The notes below the pieces were generated by a model. It searched no databases. It saw only the letters and a list, made by a program, of their open reading frames with translations, and was not told the DNA's origin. The position numbers were made by a program, and so were the translations under genes. A DNA stretch of 64,000 nt, taken from the NCBI RefSeq assembly GCF_000007725.1, contig NC_004545.1, forward strand, positions 124,001-188,000. Reading direction: 5' to 3'. This document shows positions 52,994 to 62,376 of this stretch, one piece after another (within the stretch, counting starts at the first letter, position 1; every line of letters starts with the position of its first letter). Source of the DNA: Buchnera aphidicola str. Bp (Baizongia pistaciae) (GTDB taxonomy: Bacteria; Pseudomonadota; Gammaproteobacteria; Enterobacterales; Enterobacteriaceae).

Positions 52994-54274
52994 ATGATTA
53001 ATAAAAAATTAGCGAGATCATTTTCATTATATGAATGGTTGTATTATTTAGATCATTTTATGTTAGATAATATTGATCCAACTTTAAATCGAGTGTTTTA
53101 TGTTGCAAAGAAATTGGGAGTGTTAAAATCTAAAGCTTTTGTTTTTATAGTAGGAGGTACAAATGGAAAGGGAAGTACGTGTCATGTTTTAGAAAATTTG
53201 TTATTGAATTCAGGTTATCGTGTTGGGCTTTATACTTCTCCCCATTTAATGCGATATACTGAGCGCGTTCGTATTAATGGATTTGAATTAGAACATTTAT
53301 ATCATATATCTGCATTTAATGATGTTAAGTATTTTCAAAATGATGTTTTATTAACGCGATTTGAGTTTATTACTTTATCTGCGTTAATTTTATTTAAAAG
53401 TTATAATTTAGATATAATAATTCTTGAAGTTGGTTTGGGTGGTAGATTAGATGCTACTAATATTTTAAGTGCTGACGTTTCTGTTATTACTAATATAGAT
53501 ATAGATCATTCTAAAATTTTAGGAGTTAATCGTTCATCTATTAGTGTTGAGAAATCGGGAATATTTAGAAAAAATAAGATTGCTATTGTTGCAGATAATA
53601 ATTTTCCTAAGGTTGCTCAATATCTTGCTAAAAAAAAAAAAGTGCGATTACGTATTGTTAATATTGACTGGATTTATAAAAAAATTGAATTCGAATGGTC
53701 TTTTTGCAGTAGTAAAATAACTTGGTTGCATTTACCCTTACCTAGAAATGTGTCATTAGATAGCGTTGCTACAGCATTGTCTGCTGTTTCCGAATCTGGT
53801 ATTAAGATCAATCAAAAAGTTTTTAGAAGTTGTATTTCTGAAATAACTTTATGTGGTCGTTTTGAAACTATATCTTATAACCCAATTATTATTTTAGATG
53901 TAGCTCACAATCCTCATTCTGCTAGATATTTATTTAAAAAAATGTCTAGTTTTAAAAAAAATGGAAATATTTTTGCTGTAGTTGGAATTTTAAAAGAAAA
54001 AAATATTAAAGATATTGTTAGTCCATTAATTCCAATTGTAGATTATTGGTATTGTATTACATTATTAACACATCGTAGTGCCACTTCGTCAGAAATAATA
54101 AAATATTTACCTAATCATAATTCTCAAATTTCTAAAAATATGACAGTAGCTTTAGAAAAAATTTTTGATAAAGTTACAAATAATGATATAGTTTTGATAT
54201 TTGGATCGTTTATCACAGTATGTGAGGCTAATAAGTTTTTAGCAAACAAAGTTAAAAATTTTAAATTACTATGA
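52994..54274 (+). CDS. folC: Folylpolyglutamate/dihydrofolate synthase
   Basis: Adds glutamate to dihydropteroate and to reduced folates. It has 426 residues (E. coli 422). The P-loop GGTNGKGSTCH (about 55), TSPHLMRYTERVRING, EVGLGGRLDATN and LDVAHNPHSA are conserved. A 12-A run at 53630-53641 encodes four lysines and is a potential slippage site. Followed by cvpA, close to its E. coli context (folC-dedD-cvpA). Confidence 0.96.
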   Translation: MINKKLARSFSLYEWLYYLDHFMLDNIDPTLNRVFYVAKKLGVLKSKAFVFIVGGTNGKGSTCHVLENLLLNSGYRVGLYTSPHLMRYTERVRINGFELEHLYHISAFNDVKYFQNDVLLTRFEFITLSALILFKSYNLDIIILEVGLGGRLDATNILSADVSVITNIDIDHSKILGVNRSSISVEKSGIFRKNKIAIVADNNFPKVAQYLAKKKKVRLRIVNIDWIYKKIEFEWSFCSSKITWLHLPLPRNVSLDSVATALSAVSESGIKINQKVFRSCISEITLCGRFETISYNPIIILDVAHNPHSARYLFKKMSSFKKNGNIFAVVGILKEKNIKDIVSPLIPIVDYWYCITLLTHRSATSSEIIKYLPNHNSQISKNMTVALEKIFDKVTNNDIVLIFGSFITVCEANKFLANKVKNFKLL

Positions 54275-54314
54275 AACATTTATTATAAATACATATTACT
54301 TATTAGAATTGTTT

Positions 54315-54800
54315 ATGAATGTCATTGATTGTATTTCAATAATAGTTATTATTATTTCAGCTGTAATAAGTTTTTTTCGAGGATTTTTGCAAGAATTATC
54401 GTCTATATTTATATGGATCGTAGGTGTATGTGTCTTTTTTAGATATTATAGTTTTTTTTCTATATTTTCTACATATGTTCGTAACATTTTTTTAAAAAAT
54501 ATTATTTCTTATATAGTGTTTTTTGTATTTTTTTTGTTTTTTAAGAGTATATTTGATTATTGTATTATTATTTTTATTGAAAAATGTGGAATATCTTTAA
54601 TTAATAAAATATTTGGAATGTTTTTTGGTATTATCCGAGGTGTATTATTTTTGTGCATAGTTTTATTTTTCTTAGAATTATTAACAAATTTTGCTTATAA
54701 TAAATATTTTAAAAATTCATTTTTTGTACCTTATTTTAATTGTTTTATTAAAGTTGTTATTAAATATCTATTTAAAAAATATATATTATTTAAAAGTTAA
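54315..54800 (+). CDS. cvpA: CvpA family inner-membrane protein
   Basis: Inner-membrane protein with four hydrophobic segments; in E. coli needed for colicin V production and bile/envelope tolerance, molecular role unclear. It has 161 residues from the ATG at 54315 (E. coli 162); a TTG two codons earlier is unlikely. N-terminal IDCISIIVIIISAVISFFRGF and GMFFGIIRGVLF match E. coli CvpA. It lies 40 bases after folC. In E. coli purF follows; here it does not. Confidence 0.88.
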   Translation: MNVIDCISIIVIIISAVISFFRGFLQELSSIFIWIVGVCVFFRYYSFFSIFSTYVRNIFLKNIISYIVFFVFFLFFKSIFDYCIIIFIEKCGISLINKIFGMFFGIIRGVLFLCIVLFFLELLTNFAYNKYFKNSFFVPYFNCFIKVVIKYLFKKYILFKS

Positions 54801-54894
54801 ATTGTATGGTTGTGAGTTTATATTTTTTTAAATGTGATTATTACTCTTATATAAGATGCGAATGTTTTTATATTATAGTGATTAAGAAATTTTT

Positions 54895-54937
54895 GAGTAC
54901 AATAATTTTAATAAATGTGATTTATTTTATTGTACTC
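54895..54937. terminator. Bidirectional terminator between cvpA and prs
   Basis: An 11-base perfect outer stem, GAGTACAATAA / TTATTGTACTC, continues after a 4-base bulge into a 7-base inner stem AATAAAT / ATTTATT with loop GTG. It lies between two convergent genes. No separate long T run, but the paired region is long. Confidence 0.7.
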
Positions 54938-54981
54938 ATGTTTAAAAAGATGTATGTGTATTGAATTAATATTTTTTTATA

Positions 54982-55929
54982 TTAATGTTCAAACATAGCA
55001 GAAATTGATTCTTCATTACTGATTCTTCGAATAGCTTCTGCTAGCATACTAGACAATGTTAGTGTTCTTACGTTTGGTAGCTCTTGTATTATTTTAGATA
55101 ATGGAATTGTATCGCATACTACTACTTCGTCAATATTTGAATTTTGCAAATTTTTTACAGCATTTCCTGAAAAAATCGGGTGTGTAGCGTAAGCAAAAAC
55201 GCGTCTTGCACCCCTTTTTTTTAGTGCTTCAGCTGCTTGACATAAAGTTCCTCCAGTGTCAATCATATCATCTACTAATATACAATCTCGGTTAAAAACT
55301 TCTCCAATAACATGCATTACTTGAGAAAAATTAATGTGTGGTCTGCGTTTGTCTATGATCGCCATATCTGTATCATGAAGCAGTTTTGCGATTGCACGTG
55401 CTCGAATTACGCCTCCAATATCTGGAGATACTACTATTGGATTTTTTAGGTCTATTTTTAGCATATCTTCAAATAAGATTAAGCTTCCAAAAACATTGTC
55501 GACAGGTACGTCAAAAAAACCTTGTATTTGTTCCGCATGTAAATCTACTGTTAGTACTCGATCAATCCCAACACTTGAAAAAAAATCAGCAACTACCTTA
55601 GCTGTAATTGGTACTCGAGAAGAACGTACTCTGCGATCTTGTCGAGCATATCCAAAATAAGGTATAACAGCTGTTATTCTTCCTGCAGAAGCACGCCTTA
55701 AAGCGTCTACCATAACTACTAATTCCATTAAATTATCGTTTGTTGGAAAACATGTTGATTGAATAATAAAGACGTCACTTCCACGTACATTTTCATTTAT
55801 TTGAACATTAATTTCCCCGTCGCTAAATTTTCCAACAGAAGCATTTCCTAAATTAACATATAGCTTATTAGCAATAGATTCAGCTAATTTTGGTACAGAG
55901 TTTCCAGAAAACAATTTCATATCAGACAC
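54982..55929 (-). CDS. prs: Ribose-phosphate pyrophosphokinase (PRPP synthetase)
   Basis: Makes PRPP from ribose 5-phosphate and ATP for nucleotide, histidine and tryptophan synthesis. It has 315 residues, as in E. coli, and is among the best conserved proteins here: [50 protein letters not shown], and the PRPP loop [13 protein letters not shown]. In E. coli ispE is immediately upstream; here its remnant is. Confidence 0.98.
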
Positions 55930-56019
55930 GAGATAAACCTCAAAAATTCTTAAAATACATTAATTAATAGTGTAGTCAATATTATCAAGTTTATATTATA
56001 TAGATAAAATATTATTATA

Positions 56020-56844
56020 ATTTTTTGTGTAATATAAAAACATTGATGTCGTTTGTTATGAATTCGAAAATATTAAATGCTAATATAGACAATATTTTAT
56101 GCGCATGTGATTTGTTTATTGTCAAATTCAGGAAATATGTAAGATTTTGCACCAGTAATGCGTGAAGGAGTATATTGAGATAACCAAGTAAGTAGGTTAT
56201 TAATAAATTTAAATTTTTTAATTAAATTTTTACAATCATTATGAAATAGGCGTTTCAGTAATGATTGAATGCATCAAAATTGGAGAATTTTGTGTTAACA
56301 AAGGATCAGAAAAAATTTTTTAGTAGATATTCCAATTTTTGGATAGGAAATTAAGTACTATTTTGATTAGTATTATAAGGATAAAGAATGTTTTCGATTC
56401 CTTTTGCAATAGAAGTACGTCCCATAATAAAAATTAGAACAACTGCACCTAGTTTTTTACTAAAATAAGCTATTTTTTTAATCTAAATTTTGTTTTCCAT
56501 AATTGGTTTAGAGTAATTTATGTTGTTTTAGAATTAGATAATTTTCTTCCTAAACTGCCTTTTATTGGTATTTTTAAATAAATATTTTTTTCTAATTGTA
56601 GTGAGTTATTTTTAAAAGAATGTATTTTGTGTTTTAATAATTTAGCTTTTTGAACAATTATGTTATTTGAATTAGATATGCAGTTTACATTTTTTGATAA
56701 ATTTATTTTACTACTAGAATTCGTAGATATATAGATAAGATATTCGTAATTTAGTAACTAAAATAGAGTTTGTATATTATGATGTCTATGTCTATTAGGA
56801 TGAATTCTTGAGATATATAGGAATAAGTTAATTTTAGCTGGAGA
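56020..56844 (-). pseudogene. ispE: Decayed ispE (4-diphosphocytidyl-2-C-methyl-D-erythritol kinase)
   Basis: No open frame survives, but reverse-strand translation gives a collinear match to IspE. SPAKINLFLYISRIH (from 56844) matches E. coli SPAKLNLFLYITGQR. Then comes NIQTLF followed by a TAG where E. coli has Gln. Later pieces are LGAVVLIFIMGRTSIAKGI (E. coli LGADVPVFVRGHAAFAEGV), KIGISTKKFF in a shifted frame, and LLTWLSQYTPSRITGAKSYI near 56150-56200 (E. coli [20 protein letters not shown]). The GHMP-kinase loop GGGLGGGSSNA has become KGSLGRKLSN. At least one nonsense change and several frameshifts. It lies upstream of prs on the same strand, as in E. coli. The 3' limit is approximate. 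Confidence 0.9.
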
Positions 56845-57701
56845 TTTTCAAGTATTTATTATGATATGTTTTAATTATTAATATTTTATTTTTATTAAGT
56901 TTTGTTAATTTTTTTCAATAGTATAAGGATTGTTATTTTTTAGTACAAATGTTATAAAAATTATTTGTTATGAAATTTTAAAAAATTTAAAAACATATTG
57001 AAATTTTTAGTATGTATGTAAAAATATTTGTAAGTTAGGAAATATTATAATATTTAATTATAGTTAAAATTTTTAAATGTTAATAATGTAATTTAATAAG
57101 TAATTAGAATTTAGTTTTATGTAATAAAACCATTAGTTAAGACAAAATAGATGTAATATAAATCAAGTTTTTAGAATCATGAAATTACAACATGTTTAGA
57201 CACATACGCTATGTTTTAAAAGTATAAGAAAGATAGATTGATTATATTGTTTTTTAATTATGCGAATAGAATCTTCTTCTTAGATATTTTTTTTATTTAA
57301 TTATGTTTTTTTAAGTTTTATTTTCATGCATTTTTATAATTTCTGTTATATAAAGTTTAAAAGTTGTGGTGTTGTTTTAGTTGTTAGGATATGTTTTTTG
57401 TGTATATATTTTAAAAAGTATATATAATAATGTTTGTGTAGTGTACATATTATATATTATAGTTATTTGGTTGTGTTTTTTGTTTATATATAAAATTAAA
57501 AAGATTAGTTATATGTAATAGTTATTTTTGTTTAATCAGATTTAAATAAGTTAAGTAGTATTTATTAATCGCAATTAATAATATATTAAATTGTATCATA
57601 ATATAAAATTTTTTGTTCATGTGATTAATATATTTATAATAGGTAGGATATGTAATTTTCGTGTTTTATTGAATTAGCGTTAAAAAGGTATATTAAAACT
57701 T
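56845..57701. other. Long intergenic region before prfA
   Basis: About 855 bases of very AT-rich DNA. E. coli has lolB and hemA between ispE and prfA, but I could not recognise either in translations of this stretch. One perfect small hairpin is seen, GTTTTAT-GTA-ATAAAAC at 57114-57130. No RNA gene was identified. Together with the ispE remnant it makes 1.77 kb without a working gene, the longest in the window. Confidence 0.45.
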
Positions 57702-58790
57702 ATGAAAAGTTCTATGATGAAAAAATTAGAATCTTTGCATAGAAGATATGAAGAAATAGAAAGTATGTTATCAGATCGTACAGTTATTTCAAATCAAGAA
57801 AAATTTCGTGAATTGTCTCAAGAATATCTTAAATTATCTGATATTAATTATTGTTTTGTTCAGTGGAAAAATTGTAATCATGATGTAATTGAGACAAAAT
57901 TACTATTGTTAGATAGTGAATTACATGATGTAGCAGAACAAGAATTACAGATGTTATCTAAAAAAATGAAAAAGATAGAAACAGAAATACAAGTTTTGTT
58001 ATTACCGTGTGATCCTAATGATCAACAAAATTGTTTTCTGGAAATAAGATCTGCATCGGGTGGTGATGAAGCAGCTATATTTTCGGGGGATTTATTTCGT
58101 ATGTATATTAAATATTCTGAGTTTCAAAATTGGAAAACTAATATAATTCATATGACTCATAGTTTAAAGGGAGGATATAAAGATATTATTGTTAAGATAA
58201 CAGGTAAGGGTTCGTATGGAAAGTTAAAATTTGAATCTGGAGGACACCGTGTTCAAAGAGTCCCTAAAACAGAATCTCAAGGGCGTGTTCATACGTCTAC
58301 TTGCATAGTAGCTGTAATACCTGTAGTTCCAAAAAAGGAAATAGAAAAAGTTAATATTAATGATTTAAAAATTGATACTTTTCGTTCTTCTGGTGCTGGA
58401 GGACAACATGTTAATACAACAGATTCTGCTGTTAGAATAACTCATATTCCTTCTGGACAGGTTGTAGAGTGTCAAGACGAAAGATCACAACATAAAAATA
58501 AGGCTAAAGCATTGTCAGTTTTGGTTTCTAGAATTAAGGCAGCTGAATTATATAATCAACGTAAAAAAAACGCTATTCAACGACGTGATCTATTAGGTAC
58601 TGGTATGAGATCAGATAGGAATAGAACATATAATTTTGCTCAAAATAGAGTAACGGATCACAGAATTAATTTAGTGGTATACTGTTTAGATGAAGTATTA
58701 GATGGAAAATTAGATGTTTTAATAGAACCTATTATTCAAGAGCATAATGCAGATGTATTATCAAATTTATCTAATATTGAATTTTTATGA
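57702..58790 (+). CDS. prfA: Peptide chain release factor RF1
   Basis: Recognises UAA and UAG and triggers peptide release. It has 362 residues (E. coli 360). The GGQ motif is in [16 protein letters not shown] (about 230-245). The codon-recognition tripeptide, PAT in E. coli, is PKT here ([14 protein letters not shown]), within the PxT rule of the family. The coiled-coil N-terminus and C-terminal [17 protein letters not shown] are conserved. Its stop overlaps the prmC start by four bases. Confidence 0.97.
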   Translation: MKSSMMKKLESLHRRYEEIESMLSDRTVISNQEKFRELSQEYLKLSDINYCFVQWKNCNHDVIETKLLLLDSELHDVAEQELQMLSKKMKKIETEIQVLLLPCDPNDQQNCFLEIRSASGGDEAAIFSGDLFRMYIKYSEFQNWKTNIIHMTHSLKGGYKDIIVKITGKGSYGKLKFESGGHRVQRVPKTESQGRVHTSTCIVAVIPVVPKKEIEKVNINDLKIDTFRSSGAGGQHVNTTDSAVRITHIPSGQVVECQDERSQHKNKAKALSVLVSRIKAAELYNQRKKNAIQRRDLLGTGMRSDRNRTYNFAQNRVTDHRINLVVYCLDEVLDGKLDVLIEPIIQEHNADVLSNLSNIEFL

Positions 58791-59620
58791 AAATTAAAAA
58801 TTGGTTAAAATATGCATCTTTAAAATTAAAAAAAACTAGTTCAAGCCCTAATTTAGATGCAGAAATATTGTTAAGTTATGTATTAAAAAAGTGTAGAACT
58901 TGGATTATTAGCAATGATTTTATTAAATTAACTTACGATAATTTAATCGATTTAAATGTTTTATTGCAACGAAGAATGAATAGTGAACCTATTTCGTATT
59001 TAATTCATGTAAAGGAGTTTTGGTCTTTGCCGTTTTTAGTGTCGAATAGTACTCTAATACCTAGACCAGACACAGAAATTTTAGTTGAGAAAGCATTGAT
59101 TTATTTAAAAAACTTGAGTAATGCTAAAGTATTAGACTTAGGTACTGGTTGTGGATCTATAGCTTTAGCATTAGCCAGTGAGAGATTAGATTGTAAAATT
59201 ATTGGAATAGATTGTGTTAAAGAATCTATTAGTATAGCTAGTAAAAATGCTAAAATACTTAAATTAAAGAATGTTAGTTTTCTACATAGTATTTGGTTTT
59301 CTAAAGTAGATAATATGTTTGATATGATTGTCAGTAATCCTCCATATTTAAGTTTTAGTGAAATGAAAAATGTGGATAAAGAAGTATTATTTGAGCCTTT
59401 TATTGCATTGTTTTCATCTGAAAATGGGTTAGGTGCGATTCGTCATATCATAAAATATTCTAAGAAATATTTATATTCTAAAGCATGGTTATTAGTTGAG
59501 CATGGTTGGAAGCAAAAAGACAAAGTTCAAAGTTTTTTTTATAAATATAGTTTTATAAATATTAATACATATCGAGATTATTGTGATAGTGATCGTGTTA
59601 CAGTAGGACAAAAACAATAA
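58787..59620 (+). CDS. prmC: Release factor glutamine methyltransferase PrmC
   Basis: Methylates the Gln of the GGQ motif in RF1 and RF2. It has 277 residues, as in E. coli. The AdoMet-binding [16 protein letters not shown] and the glutamine-binding NPPYLS are intact; [15 protein letters not shown] precedes them. The ATG overlaps the prfA stop, so enzyme and substrate are made together. Confidence 0.96.
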   Translation: MKIKNWLKYASLKLKKTSSSPNLDAEILLSYVLKKCRTWIISNDFIKLTYDNLIDLNVLLQRRMNSEPISYLIHVKEFWSLPFLVSNSTLIPRPDTEILVEKALIYLKNLSNAKVLDLGTGCGSIALALASERLDCKIIGIDCVKESISIASKNAKILKLKNVSFLHSIWFSKVDNMFDMIVSNPPYLSFSEMKNVDKEVLFEPFIALFSSENGLGAIRHIIKYSKKYLYSKAWLLVEHGWKQKDKVQSFFYKYSFININTYRDYCDSDRVTVGQKQ

Positions 59621-59794
59621 CAGTAATAAGTAGTGTGTAAGTTTTAATATTTATTATTAAGTTATTTTTAGTAATATATATTTTTATATAACATTTTATA
59701 TGTATAGCGTATATTAATAAGATATTATATATAATTATGTAATTTTAAGATTTACTATATTTTAGTAGGTTAATATTAAAATTTTGGAAATATT

Positions 59795-60604
59795 ATGACG
59801 TACTTTTTAAATTCTGATTTTTCTAAATTACCATTGTGTGAATCTATTATTGAAGTATCACGAGCTATACGTCAAGATTTTCCTTCAAAAAGAGTCATAG
59901 AAGATTTAAAGCATAAAGTGGAAGTAGCTAGAAATTATGTTGTATCTGAAAATCTTCCATTTTTAAAATTAAGAAAGTTAATAAAATTATTTTATAAAAA
60001 TTGGAAGTTTGAATGTGCTAGCGGAATTTATAAGTTATCTGACGTTTTATGGCTGGATCATGTTTTAAAGACTCACAAGGGTACTGCTGTTTCGTTGGGT
60101 ATTATAATTTTGCATATCGCTCAGCAGTTAAATCTTCCTCTTATGCCAGTAATTTTTCCAACGCAATTAATTTTGCGTGCTGACAATGGCAATGGGAATA
60201 TGTGGTTAATTAATCCTTTTAATGGTGATACATTAAATAAACATGTACTCAAGGTTTGGTTAAAAGGTAATATTAGTCCTACAGCTGAATTATATAATAA
60301 TTATCTAAATAAAGTGCAGTATTTTGAAGTTGTTAGAAAAATGTTAGACATCTTAAAATCTGCTTTAATGGAAGAAAGGAATTTGGAATTAGCGTTAAAT
60401 GTAAGTAATGTTTTATTAAAAATTGATCCAAAAAATCCTTATGAAATTCGTGATCGCGGATTAATTTATTCACAATTAGAATGTGATCATGTTGCATTAA
60501 CTGATTTAATCTATTTTGTAGAGCATTGTCCTGATGACCCAATTAGCGAAATATTAAAAATTCAAATTCATTCTATGGAAAAAAAAGTAATTACTTTGCA
60601 TTAA
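59795..60604 (+). CDS. sirB1: SirB1 family protein (YchA)
   Basis: Protein of the SirB1/YchA family (transglutaminase-like fold with tetratricopeptide-like C-terminus); precise function unknown. It has 269 residues, as E. coli SirB1, with strong matches: LPLMPVIFPTQLILR, WLINPFNGDTLNKHVL, VWLKGNISPTAEL, NPYEIRDRGLIYSQLECDHV and FVEHCPDDPISEI. It follows prmC by 174 bases; sirB2, which lies between them in E. coli, is absent. Strong conservation suggests a needed but unknown role. Confidence 0.93.
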   Translation: MTYFLNSDFSKLPLCESIIEVSRAIRQDFPSKRVIEDLKHKVEVARNYVVSENLPFLKLRKLIKLFYKNWKFECASGIYKLSDVLWLDHVLKTHKGTAVSLGIIILHIAQQLNLPLMPVIFPTQLILRADNGNGNMWLINPFNGDTLNKHVLKVWLKGNISPTAELYNNYLNKVQYFEVVRKMLDILKSALMEERNLELALNVSNVLLKIDPKNPYEIRDRGLIYSQLECDHVALTDLIYFVEHCPDDPISEILKIQIHSMEKKVITLH

Positions 60605-61120
60605 TCATGTGTATTTTTTAGACGTTAGTTATATTTAGTAATATTTTAAAATTAAATTTTTTAAAATATTTAAGCATAATATTTTTAATTATATTTATTT
60701 AAAAAGAGTAAATGTAAATTGTATTATAGTTAATTTGAGAAAATTAATTAATGTTGTCGATAAATAATATAGTTATATATTAATTAATAGTTTTATACTA
60801 AATTTTAGTAATATTATATTATTTTATTTTGTGGTTTTAATTATTGTATTTTTATTTTAATAATTGGTAATTTTATATAATGTTTTGTTTTTATTGTGTT
60901 TAATAAAAATTAAATATATTTCTATAAATTTATGTATTTTATTATTACATTTTTTTATAAATTTTTTAAAGTTATATTTTTTGACGTGTCTGATTTTAAA
61001 AAAAAATATGTTAGTGTTTTATTACAGTGATTTAATGTTTTAAAAAATATAATATAGGTGTAAAATGAGATTATTTTTATCGTACATATTTTAAATTATA
61101 TTTAACTTTCATAGGAAATT
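60605..61120. other. Intergenic region before ackA
   Basis: About 515 bases, extremely AT-rich, with no open frame or RNA gene I can support. E. coli kdsA follows sirB1; no remnant was recognised. The ackA promoter must lie here but cannot be placed by eye. CATAGGAAATT just before 61121 is the likely ribosome binding site. Confidence 0.4.
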
Positions 61121-62323
61121 ATGTTTAATAAATTGGTTTTAATATTGAACTGTGGCAGTTCCTCACTTAAGTTTTCAGTAGTTAGTTCAGATAACTATAC
61201 AACGAAATTGAGTGGTATCGTTGAGTTTTTAAATTTATCTCAAATAAGATTTTTTTGGAAAATTAAAAAAAAAGAATATGTTCGCGTTATAAATAAAAGT
61301 AAATCATATGATTATGCTTTGAATTATATTTTAACAAAAATTCTAAAAGAAGAATCAAAAATTTTTAATAATATTGCATGTGTAGGTCATCGTGTTGTAC
61401 ATGGTGGGGTAAATCTTAATAAATCTGTTCTTATTACACAAGAGATAATTAAATTAATTACCGATGCATGTAGTTTTGCACCATTACATAATCCTATAAA
61501 TTTGTTAGGAATTAAAGCATCTCATGCTGTACTTCCGCATTTAAAAGAAAAAAATGTAGCAGTTTTTGACACTTCTTTTCACAGTTCTATTCCAAAATTT
61601 GCTTATTTATATGCTATTCCGTATAAGTTTTATAAAAAGTTTGGTATTAGAAAATATGGAGCACACGGTATTAGTTGTCAGTATTCTGTTTGTAGATCTT
61701 CTGAACTTTTACAAATTGAATTAACTTCTTTAAACATAATTATTTGTCATTTAGGTGGTGGTGCATCAGTGTCTGTTGTTAAAAACGGTGTATGCGTTGA
61801 TACTTCAATGGGCTTGACACCATTAGAAGGGTTAATTATGGGCACTAGAAGTGGAGATATTGATCCTTCAGTTATTTTTTTTATGAATAAACAATTAAAT
61901 TTAAGTATCTCAACAATAAATAATATTTTGATTAATAAATCTGGTTTATTAGGACTAAGTGGAGTTAGTAGTGATTTTCGTAATTTAGAAAGTGAATATA
62001 ATTCGAATATTAGAATAAAATTAGCTATAGATATGTTTTGTTATCGTTTGTCAAAATATATTAGTGGATATATGTCTGTTGTAAAAGGAAAATTGCATGG
62101 AATTGTTTTTACTGGAGGTATTGGTGAAAATTCTTCTTTAGTTCGTTCTATTGTTATTTCTAAGTTAGCTTTTTTGAATTTTAAATTAAACTCTGATATT
62201 AATATGTTGATGAAATCTGGTAAAGAAGGATTTATTAATATTAAAAATACTTTTCCTATATTAGTTATTCCTGCTAATGAAGAATTAATTATAGCAAAAG
62301 AATCTTTTTCTGAAATTAATTGA
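61121..62323 (+). CDS. ackA: Acetate kinase
   Basis: Transfers phosphate from acetyl phosphate to ADP, yielding ATP and acetate. It has 400 residues, as in E. coli. LILNCGSSSLKFSV (7-20), the acetate-site Arg in GHRVVHGG, the catalytic His/phosphate loop CHLGGGASVS and MGTRSGDIDPS are intact; TGGIGENSS binds nucleotide. It is followed after 53 bases by pta. Confidence 0.97.
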   Translation: MFNKLVLILNCGSSSLKFSVVSSDNYTTKLSGIVEFLNLSQIRFFWKIKKKEYVRVINKSKSYDYALNYILTKILKEESKIFNNIACVGHRVVHGGVNLNKSVLITQEIIKLITDACSFAPLHNPINLLGIKASHAVLPHLKEKNVAVFDTSFHSSIPKFAYLYAIPYKFYKKFGIRKYGAHGISCQYSVCRSSELLQIELTSLNIIICHLGGGASVSVVKNGVCVDTSMGLTPLEGLIMGTRSGDIDPSVIFFMNKQLNLSISTINNILINKSGLLGLSGVSSDFRNLESEYNSNIRIKLAIDMFCYRLSKYISGYMSVVKGKLHGIVFTGGIGENSSLVRSIVISKLAFLNFKLNSDINMLMKSGKEGFINIKNTFPILVIPANEELIIAKESFSEIN

Positions 62324-62376
62324 TATTACAAAAACTAATTTAAAGTTTATTGTATTTTTTTGAGGTGTAATAAATA

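Noticed and set aside
57702-58790. RF1 codon-recognition tripeptide PKT instead of PAT, considered as a sign of altered stop codon use.
   Set aside because: The middle residue of the PxT motif varies in the family, and the flanking sequence and GGQ motif are normal.
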